Shown here in pieces: positions 44,768 through 56,608 of a DNA stretch of 64,000 nucleotides (its first letter is position 1; each line of letters begins with the position of its first letter). Where the stretch lies: contig NC_087073.1 in NCBI RefSeq assembly GCF_026151205.1, positions 15,767,837 through 15,831,836 on the forward strand. Direction: 5' to 3'. The translations under genes were made by a program, and so were the position numbers. This DNA is from Bolinopsis microptera (lineage: Eukaryota > Ctenophora > Tentaculata > Lobata > Bolinopsidae). The notes beneath the pieces were generated by a model. The model was not told where the DNA came from. It did no database searches and saw only the letters and a program-made list of their open reading frames with translations.

Positions 44768-47700
44768 GAAGTCTACGCAATACTTCCAGTCCTTTGCTAA
44801 CGTCCAAAACAGTGAGACTTTCTTGTGCCATAAGACCTACAACGGTGCCTTGTTGGATTCAGGCGCTAGTGCTACAGTTTGTGGGGAACAGTGGATGACG
44901 AAGTTTGAGTATTCACTGACGACTAGGGAGAAGAAACTGGTGCAAGAAGAGCCGTGTCATCAAGTGTTCAGATTTGGTGACAGTGACCCCATCATATGTA
45001 CGACGAGGAAGAACATACCCATAACCATCTGTGGGAATGATATCATGCTATGGACATACGTTGTGGAGAGTGACGTACCCTTACTCTTGTCCAGAACAAC
45101 TATGTCAAAGATGGGCTGCCAGATAGATTTCCAGAGGAGCGAAATCAAGGTATTTGGACGGACAAAGAAGCTTGTTATAACAGATTCTGTTCACATGATT
45201 ATCCCCTTCGAAGCCAGAAAAGTGATCAAGTGTGATGAACCAGAACCAAGCCCAAAGACTAAGCCAGCTTCAACTGATCAAGCATCATACATTGTAGATT
45301 TGGAGAATAGTAAAAAGACGGCAGAACATCTACACAAGTATTTTGCCCACGGATCTGCTAACAAGATCAAAGAAGTTGTGTTAGAGTCAAGCTTGGAGAA
45401 GAAGAGCGAAGTGTGCAAAGAGCTTGATCTGATAGAAAAATCTTGTGATCAATGCCTGAGACACAAGAGTAAGAAGATACCGCATAGAAAAGTTGCTCTA
45501 CCTGCAGGGAAAGCTTTCAACGAAAGAGTTGCGATGGATCTAAAGATGCTTGAGTCTGGGGATACTATTTTGCACATGATCGATTGTGTAACCCGATATG
45601 CAATGGCGATCAGTGTAAAGAGCAAAACAGCTACTGAAATACTGGAGAAAATATTCAGAGTCTGGATCTCAGTATTTGGAAGACCTGGTCAGTTCTTAAC
45701 TGACAACGGAGGAGAGTTTGTCAATCAAGAGTTTAACGAGATGTGCCAACTACTTGACATCGTTATCTCCACTAGTCCTGCAGAATCACCTTTCTGTAAC
45801 GGTATGGTTGAGCGCCATAATGGCATCCTGGGAAAGATGATAGACTCAACTATGGGAGACACAGGATGTAGCTTGGAAACTGCGATTTCCTGGTCTGTAA
45901 ATGCCAAGAACACACTGACTAACGTGCAAGGATTCTCCCCAAGTCAGCTAGTATAGTGTTCGGCTACAATCCTAGCAACAGCAGCTTACTTGATGAAAGA
46001 CTGAAGCTATCAGTTCTTAAGACTGAAACTACAAGCAAGTTGGTAGCTAATATGATAAACGCCAGGGATACAGCAAGAAAGAAGTTTGTACAACTTGAGA
46101 ACACCAGCACCATCAAGAAAGCTCTTACTGAACGTGTGTATGCAGGGAGGAATAAACAGTATAAGAATGGAGATAATGTTTATTTCAAACGTGAGAAAAG
46201 CAAGTCATGGCAAGGACCTGCTGTGGTAGTTGGACAGATTGACAACATAATTGTTATAAAGCATGGGGGACTGCTATATCGTGTCCATCCTTGCAAGATA
46301 ATAGAGAAGCACGAGGCTGACAGTCAGATAAATGGGGATGCAGAAGAAGGAAAATCTGATCAGTTGGAGGAGCCTGACACAGCAGCTGTCAAACGAATGC
46401 TATCAACACTGGATAGTGATGCAGATCCAGATTCTGATAGCAACTACGACATCCTTGAACCCAGTGACTTGGTTCAAGAGCTGGAAGAAGACGAGATTCA
46501 AAGACCCTCGGAAGAACAGAGTCAGGTGGGAGTTGGAGGACGAAAACCCTCTGAAAAGCAGAATCAGACGGGAGTTGGAGTTCCCAGAATGAGCCAGAAC
46601 GCTGCTAAGCCTAATACAGGAAGTACACCTTCGCAATCCAGCGGATGGAAGCCTGTGCCAACTTCTAACGGAAAGTTGAAACTGAAGAAAGATGATGTGA
46701 TACGGTACAAGAATAGTAATGAAGAAGAATGGAAAAATGGTATCATCATCGGCAGAGCTGGTAAGGCTACTGGGAAGATGAAGAACAAGTTTAACATCTT
46801 GACAGAAGATATAGAAGACCCAGAACCCATACTGCTTGATAAAGTTGAGGTTGAGGTACAAGGTACCTACCACCTTGTAACGGATGTTGAAAAGGACGAC
46901 CCAGCTCTCATCAAGGCTAAAGAGGAGGAGATCAAGAGATTTCAAGAATTCGACGTGTTTGTTGAAGTTAAAGACCATGGACAAACCAGTGTAACGTCTA
47001 GGTGGGTCATAACTTCAAAAGGAGATGGAAAGTACAAGGCAAGACTAGTTGCCAGAGGATTCCAAGAAGAACTTAACGGACAGTCCGATGCTCCGACTGT
47101 GAATAAAATTAGTAAGAGGCTGTTCACAGTTGCTGCATGCCGAAAATGGGAAGTAAAGAGTTTAGATGTAACAAGTGCTTTCTTCCAAGCAGATGAACTC
47201 GACAGGGAGATTTTTGTCAAACCACCAACTGACATAAGGAGAAAAGGCATTGTTTGGAAGCTAAAGAAACCACTTTACAGTTTGGGTGATAGTGCTAGAA
47301 GATGGTATCTAACTTTAAGAGATAGACTCATAGAGGCTGGATGTGTTATCTCAGTTCTAGATCAGTCAGTATTCAGGTACTATGATGAGAGGAATAGTTT
47401 GTGTGGTATCATAGTAACCCACGTTGATGATCTACTGTATGCTGGGAACACCAAGTTCCAGAGAGAGATTATGAGAAAAGTACTGTCATACTTCAAGATA
47501 TCAAGAATGAACGGAAAAGATTTCACATACCTTGCATTGGATGGTCAATAACTCAAGAAAATGGTTACATATCTGTGAATCAGCGAGAATACTGCAAGTC
47601 CATTGAACCTGTAACTGTCAACTCAAAATCGCCTAAAGACAGTGAGCGTTTCTTGAATGATTCAGAGAAGACCAAATATCAAGAAACATTGGGGAAGTTG

Positions 47701-48369
47701 TTATGGCTAAGTAGTCAAACCAGACCTGACCTCAGCTATGACACGATGGAACTGTCGACCTACACAAGTTCAGCTAAAGTCAAACACCTCAGTATTCTTA
47801 ACAAGGTCGTTAAGAAAGTTAACTATGGACCCCAAGAGATCAAATATACCGAAATGGATATTGATCAAGGTGAACTGCAAGTAATATTCTACTCAGATGC
47901 CAGTTTGGGTAACCTGCCCAACAAGATAGACAGTGGGAGAGGCTATCTAGTCTTCATATCTGATAGAAGGCGAGCTTCACTTGTTGCCTGGTCTAGTAAC
48001 AAGATCAAGAGGGTAGTTCACTCTGTGTTTGGAGCAGAAACTTTGGGATGTGTATATGGTTGTTCAGCAGCCATTTATGTCAGACAACTGATATCAGAGA
48101 TACTCTACGATGATCCTACAAAGGCAGTCATACCTATTGTTGGATATGTGGATTCCAATCAGCTTTACCAACAGGTTACATCTACAAAACAGTGTCTAGA
48201 CATGAGAATGAGGCTAGACATAGCTGGTATCAGACAGACAGTGAAATCAGGAGAAGTTCAAGCTATCAAGTGGATTCCTACTAAAGAGATGCTTGCTGAT
48301 TGTCTCACAAAGAAGAACGCAGACTACAGTAAACTGAAGATCACTCTTGAGAGAGGAAGATTCTGCTGA
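44768..48369 (+). pseudogene. pol: Copia Pol: protease, integrase, reverse transcriptase, RNase H (frameshifted)
   Basis: Domain order protease, integrase, RT, RNase H is that of Ty1/copia. Protease 'LLDSGAS' is near 44854. The integrase shows an HHCC zinc region ('HKYFAHG' then 'CDQCLRH') and its DDE residues in 'MDLK', 'TDNGGEF' and 'VERHNG', ending at 'SPSQLV'. The frame breaks near 45954, where about two extra bases interrupt 'SQLV' and 'FGYNP'. RT follows with 'RWVITSKGDG', 'KARLVARGF', 'SLDVTSAFFQA' and the catalytic 'HVDDLLYAG'. A second break near 47533 is a one-base loss just before 'ITQENGYISV'. RNase H has 'YSDASLG' and 'GAETLG'. With two frame breaks the copy is not autonomous. 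Confidence 0.85.
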
Positions 48370-48579
48370 TTATTTTGTTGAACTACTGAAGATATGGAGG
48401 AACTTAGTGGAGTTGGGTTAAAAACATATAAGAGATACGATGATTTAACTTGTAGAAGCTTTCAATAAACATGTGTTAATCGTCGTCAGCTGAATGTGAT
48501 GTGGTGGGCAATGCTTATATGTGAATGAGTGGTGTCAGGGATGGAGGGTGGGGGAGGTGTGCCGTGTGGGTGGGAAAGT

Positions 48580-50760
48580 GAAAATTACAGTACAATGTCA
48601 ATCAAAATTTAGTCTTCTGTTGAGGTTGAGAAGGAAATGCCAGATGGTCTGGACTTTAAGGATTTGGCAATTTTAGGAAGAATGGGGTCCCAGAGGGAAC
48701 TACATTTGGGTGCGCGGTCTGTTCTGTTCATAGCTGGTTGTCGTATTTGTATAGCTGCGTGTTCTGTGAGGTCAAGTTGGGAGCGTGAGGTGAGGGATTT
48801 GAGGACTTCGATGTTGTTCCAGGAGATGGTGTGGCCGGTGGTCAGGGCATGATGTGCAGGGGCTGATTTGATTCTGTCTGTGGATTCGTCGATGGCGTTG
48901 TTGAGTCTGTAACATCGTTTGTGTTCTTTCATGCGGTGGACCAAGGGTCTGTAGGTCTGTCCGGCGTATTTGGAGGGGCACTGTGAACAGGAAATTTCGT
49001 AGATGGTGTTGGGAGTGAGGTGAGTAGGGGGTGTGGTCTTCGTTTTGGTGAGGAGGTTGCGGAGGGAGGTAGCAGAGGAGTGGGTGACTTTGATGTCGTG
49101 TTGTCCGAGTATCTTGGAGATGGGTTTGGATAGGGAGGGATGGAAAGGAAGAGAAACACTAAGGGCATGTTCACGGGTCTGTCGGTTGAATGAGGCTAGG
49201 GATTGGTGGCGAGAGGGGTTGGTGAATTTCCGTTGTACTTCTGTCTGGAGTTCGTCGTCAAGGTGTTGGGGTGAGCAGATGTTGTGGGCTCTTCTGGTCA
49301 GTGATCGGATGACTGCGTTCTTAGATGAGTTGGTGGTGCAGGAGGAGTACTTGGTGTAGAGGTTGGTGTGGGTGGGTTTTCTGTAGACTGATGTGGATTT
49401 GTCAGGGTGGATGAGAACGTCAAGGAATGGTATAGTTCCGTCTGTAGAGGGATGTTCTTGGGTAAAGTTGAGGTCTTCAGTAAGGGAGTTAAGGAATGTA
49501 AGGAAGGATTCTGCGTGGTTTCTGTCTCTGAAAGATCCAAGGCCGTCGTCAACGAAATGGGAGTAAGTGTTCGGAGGGTCAGGACATGAGGATAAAGCTA
49601 AGGTCTCGATTTCAGCAAGGCGGATTTCAGCTAGTTCAACAATGAGGGGGGATCCCATTGTACCACCTTCGTCTTGGGAGTAGCCCTCCACAAAGTCCTC
49701 GCATATTGATCGTGAGTCAGTACAACAGTGGCGTTGCCCTTATCAGCAGGAAGAAATTTCAATTCAGATTTCTTAGATTTTAAAGATTTAAGAGCGGTAC
49801 GTTGTTGTGGAGTCAAATTGTCGGTGGTCATGTCACGTTTATTGTCAAATTTAGATAATACAGAGGTGACCTGATATGTGGCTGAGGCTTCCATGCCTTC
49901 TCCTAGTTGTTTAGTGATATTCTGTATGAGGGGAGCCAGGTCGGGGGTAGGATCTGAGGTAGGTGTCGGGACGAACTTCAGTCCAAGGGAGAGGACGTCA
50001 GTTTCAGCTGTGGAGAGGGTCTGTCCGGAGAGGTTGATCACTGTTTTGGCTGTGGTGTCTTTCTTGGGGGTAGGTGAGGTCTTGAGGAGGGGACCATGAA
50101 ATGTGGGAGAGGGTATGTCGAGCGTTTTAAGAGTGTCGTAGGGTGAGAGGAACGGGGTGTCGTATTCTGAGAGTAGTACCGCGAACTTCTTTTGGTGAGT
50201 AAGGAGTTGTTTTCTGTGGGTGTATGAGGATTTTTTGGTGTTGAGGTGTCCTAGTTTCTGAAAATATTGAGGGGTTATGAGTGATTCTATGTGTCTGAGG
50301 TTGTGCTCATAAGTGCGTTTGTGTTGTGCATATTTGAGGCGATAGTGGTTGAGTCTTTCAGTGATGAGGAGGTTAGATGCGTGAGTGAGGACTTCAGTTG
50401 AGCGTTTGGTGGATAGTGGGTTGGTGAGTCTGAGTCCCTTAGGGATGAGTGAGTGATCACGGCAGGCTTTCAGGAATGATATGTGACATGAGTTAATGGC
50501 CATGTGTTCTATGCTGTGAGAGGTGGTTTTGGCCAGTGTGGATGCATGCTGTCCAAATAGTGATATGAGTGAGTCATTAAATGAAAGTTGGGTGGTACGG
50601 TTGATGTGTTGATTAGGTGTTTGTGTTGTAAGGTTGGTGTGTTGATTAGGTGTTTCTGTGGATTCTGCACTGTTTGCTGTCTGATCCATAGGGGTGGGAG
50701 CGTATTTTAAGATTTTAGTATTGATAATGTCTTTCTGTGAAGGAAACATGTTCTTGAGGC
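48580..50760 (-). mobile_element. Penelope-like element with GIY-YIG endonuclease, RT core deleted
   Basis: Minus-strand frames 50749-49631 (N-terminal) and 49691-48609 (C-terminal) belong to one element. The N-terminal frame ends with the family motif 'FLPADKGNATVVL'. The C-terminal frame begins at RT motif B ('GGTMGSPL'), then 'HFVDDGLGSF' (catalytic DD), a linker, and the GIY-YIG nuclease 'IYEISCSQCPSKYAGQTYR' with 'HHALTTGH'. The RT fingers and motif A that should lie between 'YARTLW' and 'EGYSQDEGG' are missing, so the two frames meet at an internal deletion. A further deletion of about 55 bases near 49245 is shown by comparison with 811-1709. It sits between copia pol and its 3' LTR, in the opposite direction. 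Confidence 0.85.
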
Positions 50761-50987
50761 GTGTTTGGCAGGCTATTTACCCCGAAATAATAACTCGTGG
50801 TATGGGACGCGAGATTTCGTGGGCACTAGCTTGTCGCGGCCACTGGAAAATGTTTCTCAGAGAAGATTTTGAGTACTTGTCGTAGCGCGCAGGAACCTTC
50901 TTGTGTGAAGTAGACCTAATTTTATGTCATTTTCGTTTTAATTTTTTACGCGCGCACGAAGCGCTAGTTTTAGTCTTTTCAAAACTT

Positions 50988-51001
50988 TAAAATAGGGGGA
51001 G
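50988..51001 (+). promoter_or_regulatory. Polypurine tract of the copia element
   Basis: TAAAATAGGGGGAG lies immediately 5' of the 3' LTR start (51002). This is the expected plus-strand primer position and helps to fix the LTR boundary. Confidence 0.7.
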
Positions 51002-51046
51002 TATCATATTTTACCTTTAAGTTATTATATTCATAGACATGTATAT
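51002..51046 (+). repeat. Copia 3' LTR, first part
   Basis: The first 45 bases of the LTR, identical to 42919-42963, cut by insertion of the foldback element that follows. Confidence 0.85.
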
Positions 51047-53947
51047 TAGTACAGACAGATCCGTCTGAAAAAATCGATCTGCCGACACACAAAGCTTACA
51101 AAGGATTTTTGACGTTTTTGAGTCCTAATAGATGTCCTTTATGGCTGACCAACTTTTCCAAACTTTTCCACGTGTCTTAAGGCCACTTTTTGCCACTTTA
51201 CCACTTTTTACCACCTTTCTTGTTTGTCGAATATCTTTAGTTGTGAACATCGTAAAAGGTTGCGGATCAATCGAGTGTGTTCATATTACCATGAAAAAAA
51301 AACTTTTGTTGTAACAAGTTTTACGTCAGATAATCAGTTAATTGGATAATTATCAAATAGCTAATTAGCAAAATTCTAAAAATTTTTTATTGGCTCAAAA
51401 TGATCGGAATAGCTTAAAAACACGGAGAAAAGTAGTTTTTAGAAAAACTTTGAAAATTTTTCACTCACATTTTTTTTCGAGACTTGGAAAAATTTCGAAA
51501 ATTCAAAATATTTTTTTCCGCCAAAAGTGATCAAATTGCATGAAACGCGGAGAAAAATGCTTTTCAAAAAAACTTAGTGAATTTTTCGTTTCAAGAATAC
51601 TGAAATCACCAATATTTGTAGTTGGAGTTCAGTAAATCGCGGCAGATTTTAGTAATGAGAAATTACTAAGTGGAAAGGTCTGAAACTGAAAAACGTTAAC
51701 CATACGATATAAGAGTTTCATGACTAATTACAATACAGCCTTATCGATCTTCACAGAAACTGCACCAATGGCACAGTCAAGATCGAAAGACGAAACGATA
51801 GCCTGCTGTACTATCATTTTATTGATTTCAATGATGAATCAGTGGGGTTAAGATAATATAGAGTTTTAATACTTTCAACACTACTATATAACAAATAATT
51901 TGAGATTATGTGACTGATTAAATGCTGAAGATAAAAGAAATATATTCATTTTGCTAAGATTATGTTTGCGTTTCATTGCTCAACAGCTGTTCGAAGGATC
52001 AAATTTAAGGTTAAGATAATCACATTTGTAATAAATAAAAACTCTCTGTACCGTCAATTGTGCTAATCTAAACCGGCCTACCTGGATTACCAGACCTCTT
52101 CTTTTCCTCAACAATCAAACCAAGTTGTTCATATAGCATTTGGTGGGCGATGTAAGTACTTATCGAGCTGTATTCAATCACAATACGACACAATACGTGT
52201 ATATTATATGGCTCTTAATGAGGTTTATGAAACGCTTAATACCGTGAGAAACCCGGTATAGAGACGTTTTACAGTTTATCACGAAAACGTATACTTGGCC
52301 TCATGGCTCATTTACAGTTCGAAGAAGGCAAGAACAGACCAAGGAAACTAAGGAACAGCCAGATCCAGGAAGCAAGTGTAAATACACCTTCCAACATCTA
52401 CTGTGACTTGTTTTGTATTGTACTGCATACCGCTTCATTTGCTATGCGGTATAAAATCACCCCCATATGTCAGGGTCGGCTAAAAGTAAAATCAACAAGG
52501 GTAACATACGGGCAAGGATAAGATTTAGATACGAGCGTCGGGCAAGGGGTAGTAAAGAACCGGTAATAATTCATTCAGTAAAATGTTCCACGAGAGTCAG
52601 GATATTTTGGAAATTGCTAATAGAGACAGATCCTGATCAGGAAGGATTGTTAATGTTATTGAGGATGTTGATTTGAAATCTGGACGTTGTGAAGTAAAAA
52701 TACAGTTCTTCCCGCAGGATATTCGGGGCCCATTATGATCAGCTCGGGACAGATCGAAGAGCATTGAAAAGAGCGAGTTGACATTTTAAGCTTTCTGGTC
52801 TTTTCTTGCCTTCTTTGAGCTGTCAAAGAGTTATGAGGCCAAGTAGACGTTTTCGTGATAAACTGTAAAGCCTCTCACGCCTCACGGGAGAAACGAGAAG
52901 TGTACGGTATAGAACGTTTCATATACCTCATTAAGGGCCATAATATAATATACACGTATTGCATTGTGTCGTATTGTGATTGAATACAGCTCGATATGTA
53001 CTTAAATCGCCCACCAAATGCGATATGAACAACTTGGTTTGATTGTTGAGGAAAAGAAGAGGTATGGTAATCCAGGTAGGCCGGTTTAGATTAGCACAAT
53101 TGACGGTACAGAGAGTTTTTATTTATTACAAATGTGATTATCTTAACCCCACTGATTCATCATTGAAATCAATAAAATGATAGTACAGCAGGCTATCGTT
53201 TCGTCTTTCGATCTTGACTGTGCCATTGGTGCAGTTTCTGTGAAAATCGATAAGGCTGTATTGTAATTAGTCATGAAACTCTTATATCGTATGGTTAACG
53301 TTTTTCAGTTTCAGACCTTTCCACTTAGTAATTTCTCATTACTAAAATCTGCCGCGATTTACTGAACTCCAAAGTTACAAATATTGGTGATTTCAGTATT
53401 CTTGAAACGAAAAATTCACTAAGTTTTTTTGAAAAGCATTTTTCTCCGCGTTTCATGCAATTTGATCACTTTTGGCGGAAAAAAATATTTTGAATTTTCG
53501 AAATTTTTCCAAGTCTCGAAAAAAAATGTGAGTGAAAAATTTTCAAAGTTTTTCTAAAAACTACTTTTCTCCGTGTTTTAAGCTATTCCGATCATTTTGA
53601 GCCAATAAAAAATTTTTAGAATTTTGCTAATTAGCTAATTGATAATTATCCAATTAACTGATTATCTGACGTAAAACTTGTTACAACAAAAGTTTTTTTT
53701 CATGGTAATATGAACACACTCGATTGATCCGCAACCTTTTACGATGTTCACAACTAAAGATATTCGACAAACAAGAAAGGTGGTAAAAAGTGGTAAAGTG
53801 GCAAAAAGTGGCCTTAAGACACGTGGAAAAGTTTGGAAAAGTTGGTCAGCCATAAAGGACATCTATTAGGACTCAAAAATGTCAAAAATCCTTTGTAAGC
53901 TTTGTGTGTCGGCAGATCGATTTTTTCAGACGGATCTGTCTGTACTA
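51047..53947. mobile_element. 2.9-kb foldback element inside the copia 3' LTR
   Basis: Long inverted arms (about 51047-52340 against 52790-53947) start TAGTACAGACAGATCCGTCT and are nearly identical. The uninterrupted 5' LTR shows the empty site, giving a 3-bp target duplication, TAT (51044-51046 and 53948-53950). The left arm has an extra segment of about 170 bases (near 51850-52020) bounded by two copies of GGTTAAGATAAT; the right arm has one copy, so it lost the segment by recombination between short repeats. The spacer between the arms (about 450 bp) holds no transposase. The mirrored 60-codon frames at 51132 and 53862 are arm sequence, not genes. Confidence 0.85.
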
Positions 53948-53950
53948 TAT

Positions 53951-54612
53951 GTCTGAGTGGTTATGTTTTGTTGTTTCACACACACTCATTCCCTTAGCAT
54001 GTAAATACAACAAGGATGTAAATATAGAGGATTCAGGTGAACGGAACGAGAGCTAACCCTGAAGGGCAGGTAGTGTAATGTTTAGCTTATTTTGGTTTCT
54101 ATGTAGTAGTTTCAGTTTCTTTGTAGTAGTTCCTTTAGTCCTAGGTTTGTAGTTTTGGGGTTACTACTTTCTAACATACTTTCTTATATTTACAGGGTTG
54201 TTTTTAGTTCTAGTGAGTGTCTGCTGCTGTAAGAGTGAAAGCCAGACAAGTCAAGTTCCAGTGTGTGTGTGTGTCACGGGGACCACACAGAAGAACCTAA
54301 AGAGAAGATCTAGTGTTTGTGAGTAAGGGAATATCACAACACGTTCACATCACTTCTGGGGAAGTGATAGAAGAATTAGTTTCTAAGAAGTTAGAAGAAG
54401 TTAGAAGAAGTAGTTTATAAGAAGTTTGAACTGTTATTAAGAAGGATTTACAGTTTTGGGAAGATTTGTTTGTAATCACATTACCACACCACTCACGAGG
54501 TTAAGTGAGTGAGAGTTGTGTTTGAGGTCTGTGTAGAGTGACGTGCAGTGATAGTGAGTGCAGCGTTAGTGTGCTAACCCATTACCAATTTGTTAACAAT
54601 TCATTTACTAAT
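53951..54612 (+). repeat. Copia 3' LTR, second part (truncated)
   Basis: Resumes the LTR at GTCTGAGTGG and matches 42964-43629 with no difference I could find by eye. The last 100 or so bases are missing; sequence switches to the tail of a minus-strand LINE at 54613. Confidence 0.85.
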
Positions 54613-56606
54613 AAATAATAATAATAAATACAACATTTATAAACCGCCTTATAGCTAAATCATATAACTCGATATAATTTAATCCTGGAGATAAACTCCA
54701 GTGCTTTCTAAAGCGGCTCTTACATTAACTGAGCTTAGTTTAATTGAAAATTAGACATGACAAGTTCATTTTACCTATGTAAATGCAAAATCAATCAAAT
54801 GCTAGAGAAAAGAAGTATGTTTTAAGTTTGGTCTTGAAAGATGTAACTGACTCAGCTGATCTTATGTCGTATGGCAAGGAATTAAATACTTTAACTGCAC
54901 AGTGACTAAAAGCTTTCTCTGTGTTTACATAGTTAGGAGAGGGCGGAAAACTAAGGTAAAAATAATCATTATCAAGACGTACATTTTTAAAACTTTGCTG
55001 CCTAGGAGATATCAACTCTTTTAAGTAAGGAGGAGCTATATTATTTAAACACTTGTAGGCAAGTAGGGCAATCTTAAAATCTATTCTAAATCTAACTGGT
55101 AGAAAATGAACTTTCTTAAGTAGTGGAGTAGTGTGTGCCTTTCTTCCTCTCCCGAAAATAAATCTTACAGCAGAATTTTGCACCTTCTGTAAACGACTTA
55201 AATCATAAGAGCTCAGTCCAAAATATACGCTATTGCAATAATCAATTCTAGAGAGTACTAGAGCATGAACAAGCTGAATCTTAAGGTTAAAAGACAGTTT
55301 TGATGCAATAAACCACAAATTTCTGATCTGAATATTACATGCTTGAACCACTGACGTAATCTGATCACTCATTGAAAGATAACTGTCCAAATACAGCCCA
55401 AGACTCTTCACAGTTCCACTAACAACATGTGGCTCTTGATCCTTAACAATCTGTAGAGAGGCTGGAATATTTTGTGAGTCAAATTTAGAGGATATAACGA
55501 TGACTTCAGTCTTAGAAGAATTCAGTTGAAGGAAATTGTTTGTCATCTATTTCTTGATATCAGACATACAGTGTTCCATATTGTGCTCTAGCTGTGATGG
55601 GTCATCAGAATCAAGAGTGAAATACAGCTGGGTGTCATCAGCATACAAATGAATATAGCACCCATGCATACTTGCAATGTTCTCAAGATCTTTGGTGTAC
55701 AATATGAATAGCAGGGGGCCAAGGATTGAACCTTGTGGCACACCTATCTCAAGAACAGTTGCTGAGGAAGACGAATCCTTGACTTTGACACAAAATGAAC
55801 GGTTAGCCAAGTAGGACCTGATCCATGTAAGAGCAATGCCTGTAATGCCATAAGCAGATCTTAGCTTCTTGATTAATCTTGGGTGATTGACAGTATCAAA
55901 TGCAGCACTCAAATCTAGAAGTAAAAGAACAACTTTAGTTTTCTTGTCAATAGTTATCAAGATGTCGTTATGGATTCTGGTTGTTGCAGTTTCACAGCTA
56001 TGAAACTTCCTATAGCCGGACTGAACTTTAGAAAGCAAGTTGTTATCCTCAAGATAACTGGTGAGCTGTATAGATACACACTTCTCAATGATTTTTGACA
56101 AGAATGAGAGATTGCTAATAGGCCTATAGTTAGATAGAGATTCACCGTCAAGGCCACGTTTCTTCAAACTTGGACGAATGAGAGCCTCCTTAAGTTTTAT
56201 AGGAAACTCACCTTTAACTAATGATTCATTGACTATAAATGAGATCAGAGGAAGGAGTTCTGGGAGACACTTGATGAGAATCTTTGTAGGTATGGGGTCA
56301 AGATCACAGAATTTGTTAGACATATTCTTTATGATGCTTACTAGTTCTTCATCAGACACATGACGGAATTGTACTATCTTTGGGCTATTAGAAAGAGGAA
56401 CAAATTCATCTGAGTTAGGAGAATCTTGGGATTGTTGTTCTAAATAAATGTTGTTGTATATGTTGTCGACCTTTGATTTAAAGAACTGTGCAAAGTTGTT
56501 AGCACTCTCAAGATTTGAAGAGCAAGAAGGTGTAGTAGTACTAACTTTTTCTTTATTGAGCAACTTATTAACGATGGAATAAGTCTTTTTAGCATCACCT
56601 GCACTA
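54613..56606 (-). mobile_element. CR1/L2-like LINE, 5'-truncated
   Basis: The minus-strand frame 56563-54791 encodes reverse transcriptase: 'NYRPISNLSFLSKIIEK', 'QSGYRKFHSCETA', 'LLLDLSAAFDTVNH', 'GVPQGSILGPLLF' and the catalytic 'YADDTQLYF', followed by the C-terminal thumb region ('LSRIDYCNSVYFGL'). One in-frame stop (TAG at 55549-55547, where Trp is expected after 'SDIKK') divides it into two frames. The endonuclease domain is absent, so the 5' part is lost. The 3' end carries a GCGGTTTATAAATG-like hairpin and an (ATT)n tail at 54613-54640. Confidence 0.85.
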
Positions 56607-56608
56607 AG

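Noticed and set aside
51132-53862. Two identical small genes ('MSFMADQLFQ')
   Set aside because: They are mirror copies in the arms of the foldback element and have no supporting features.
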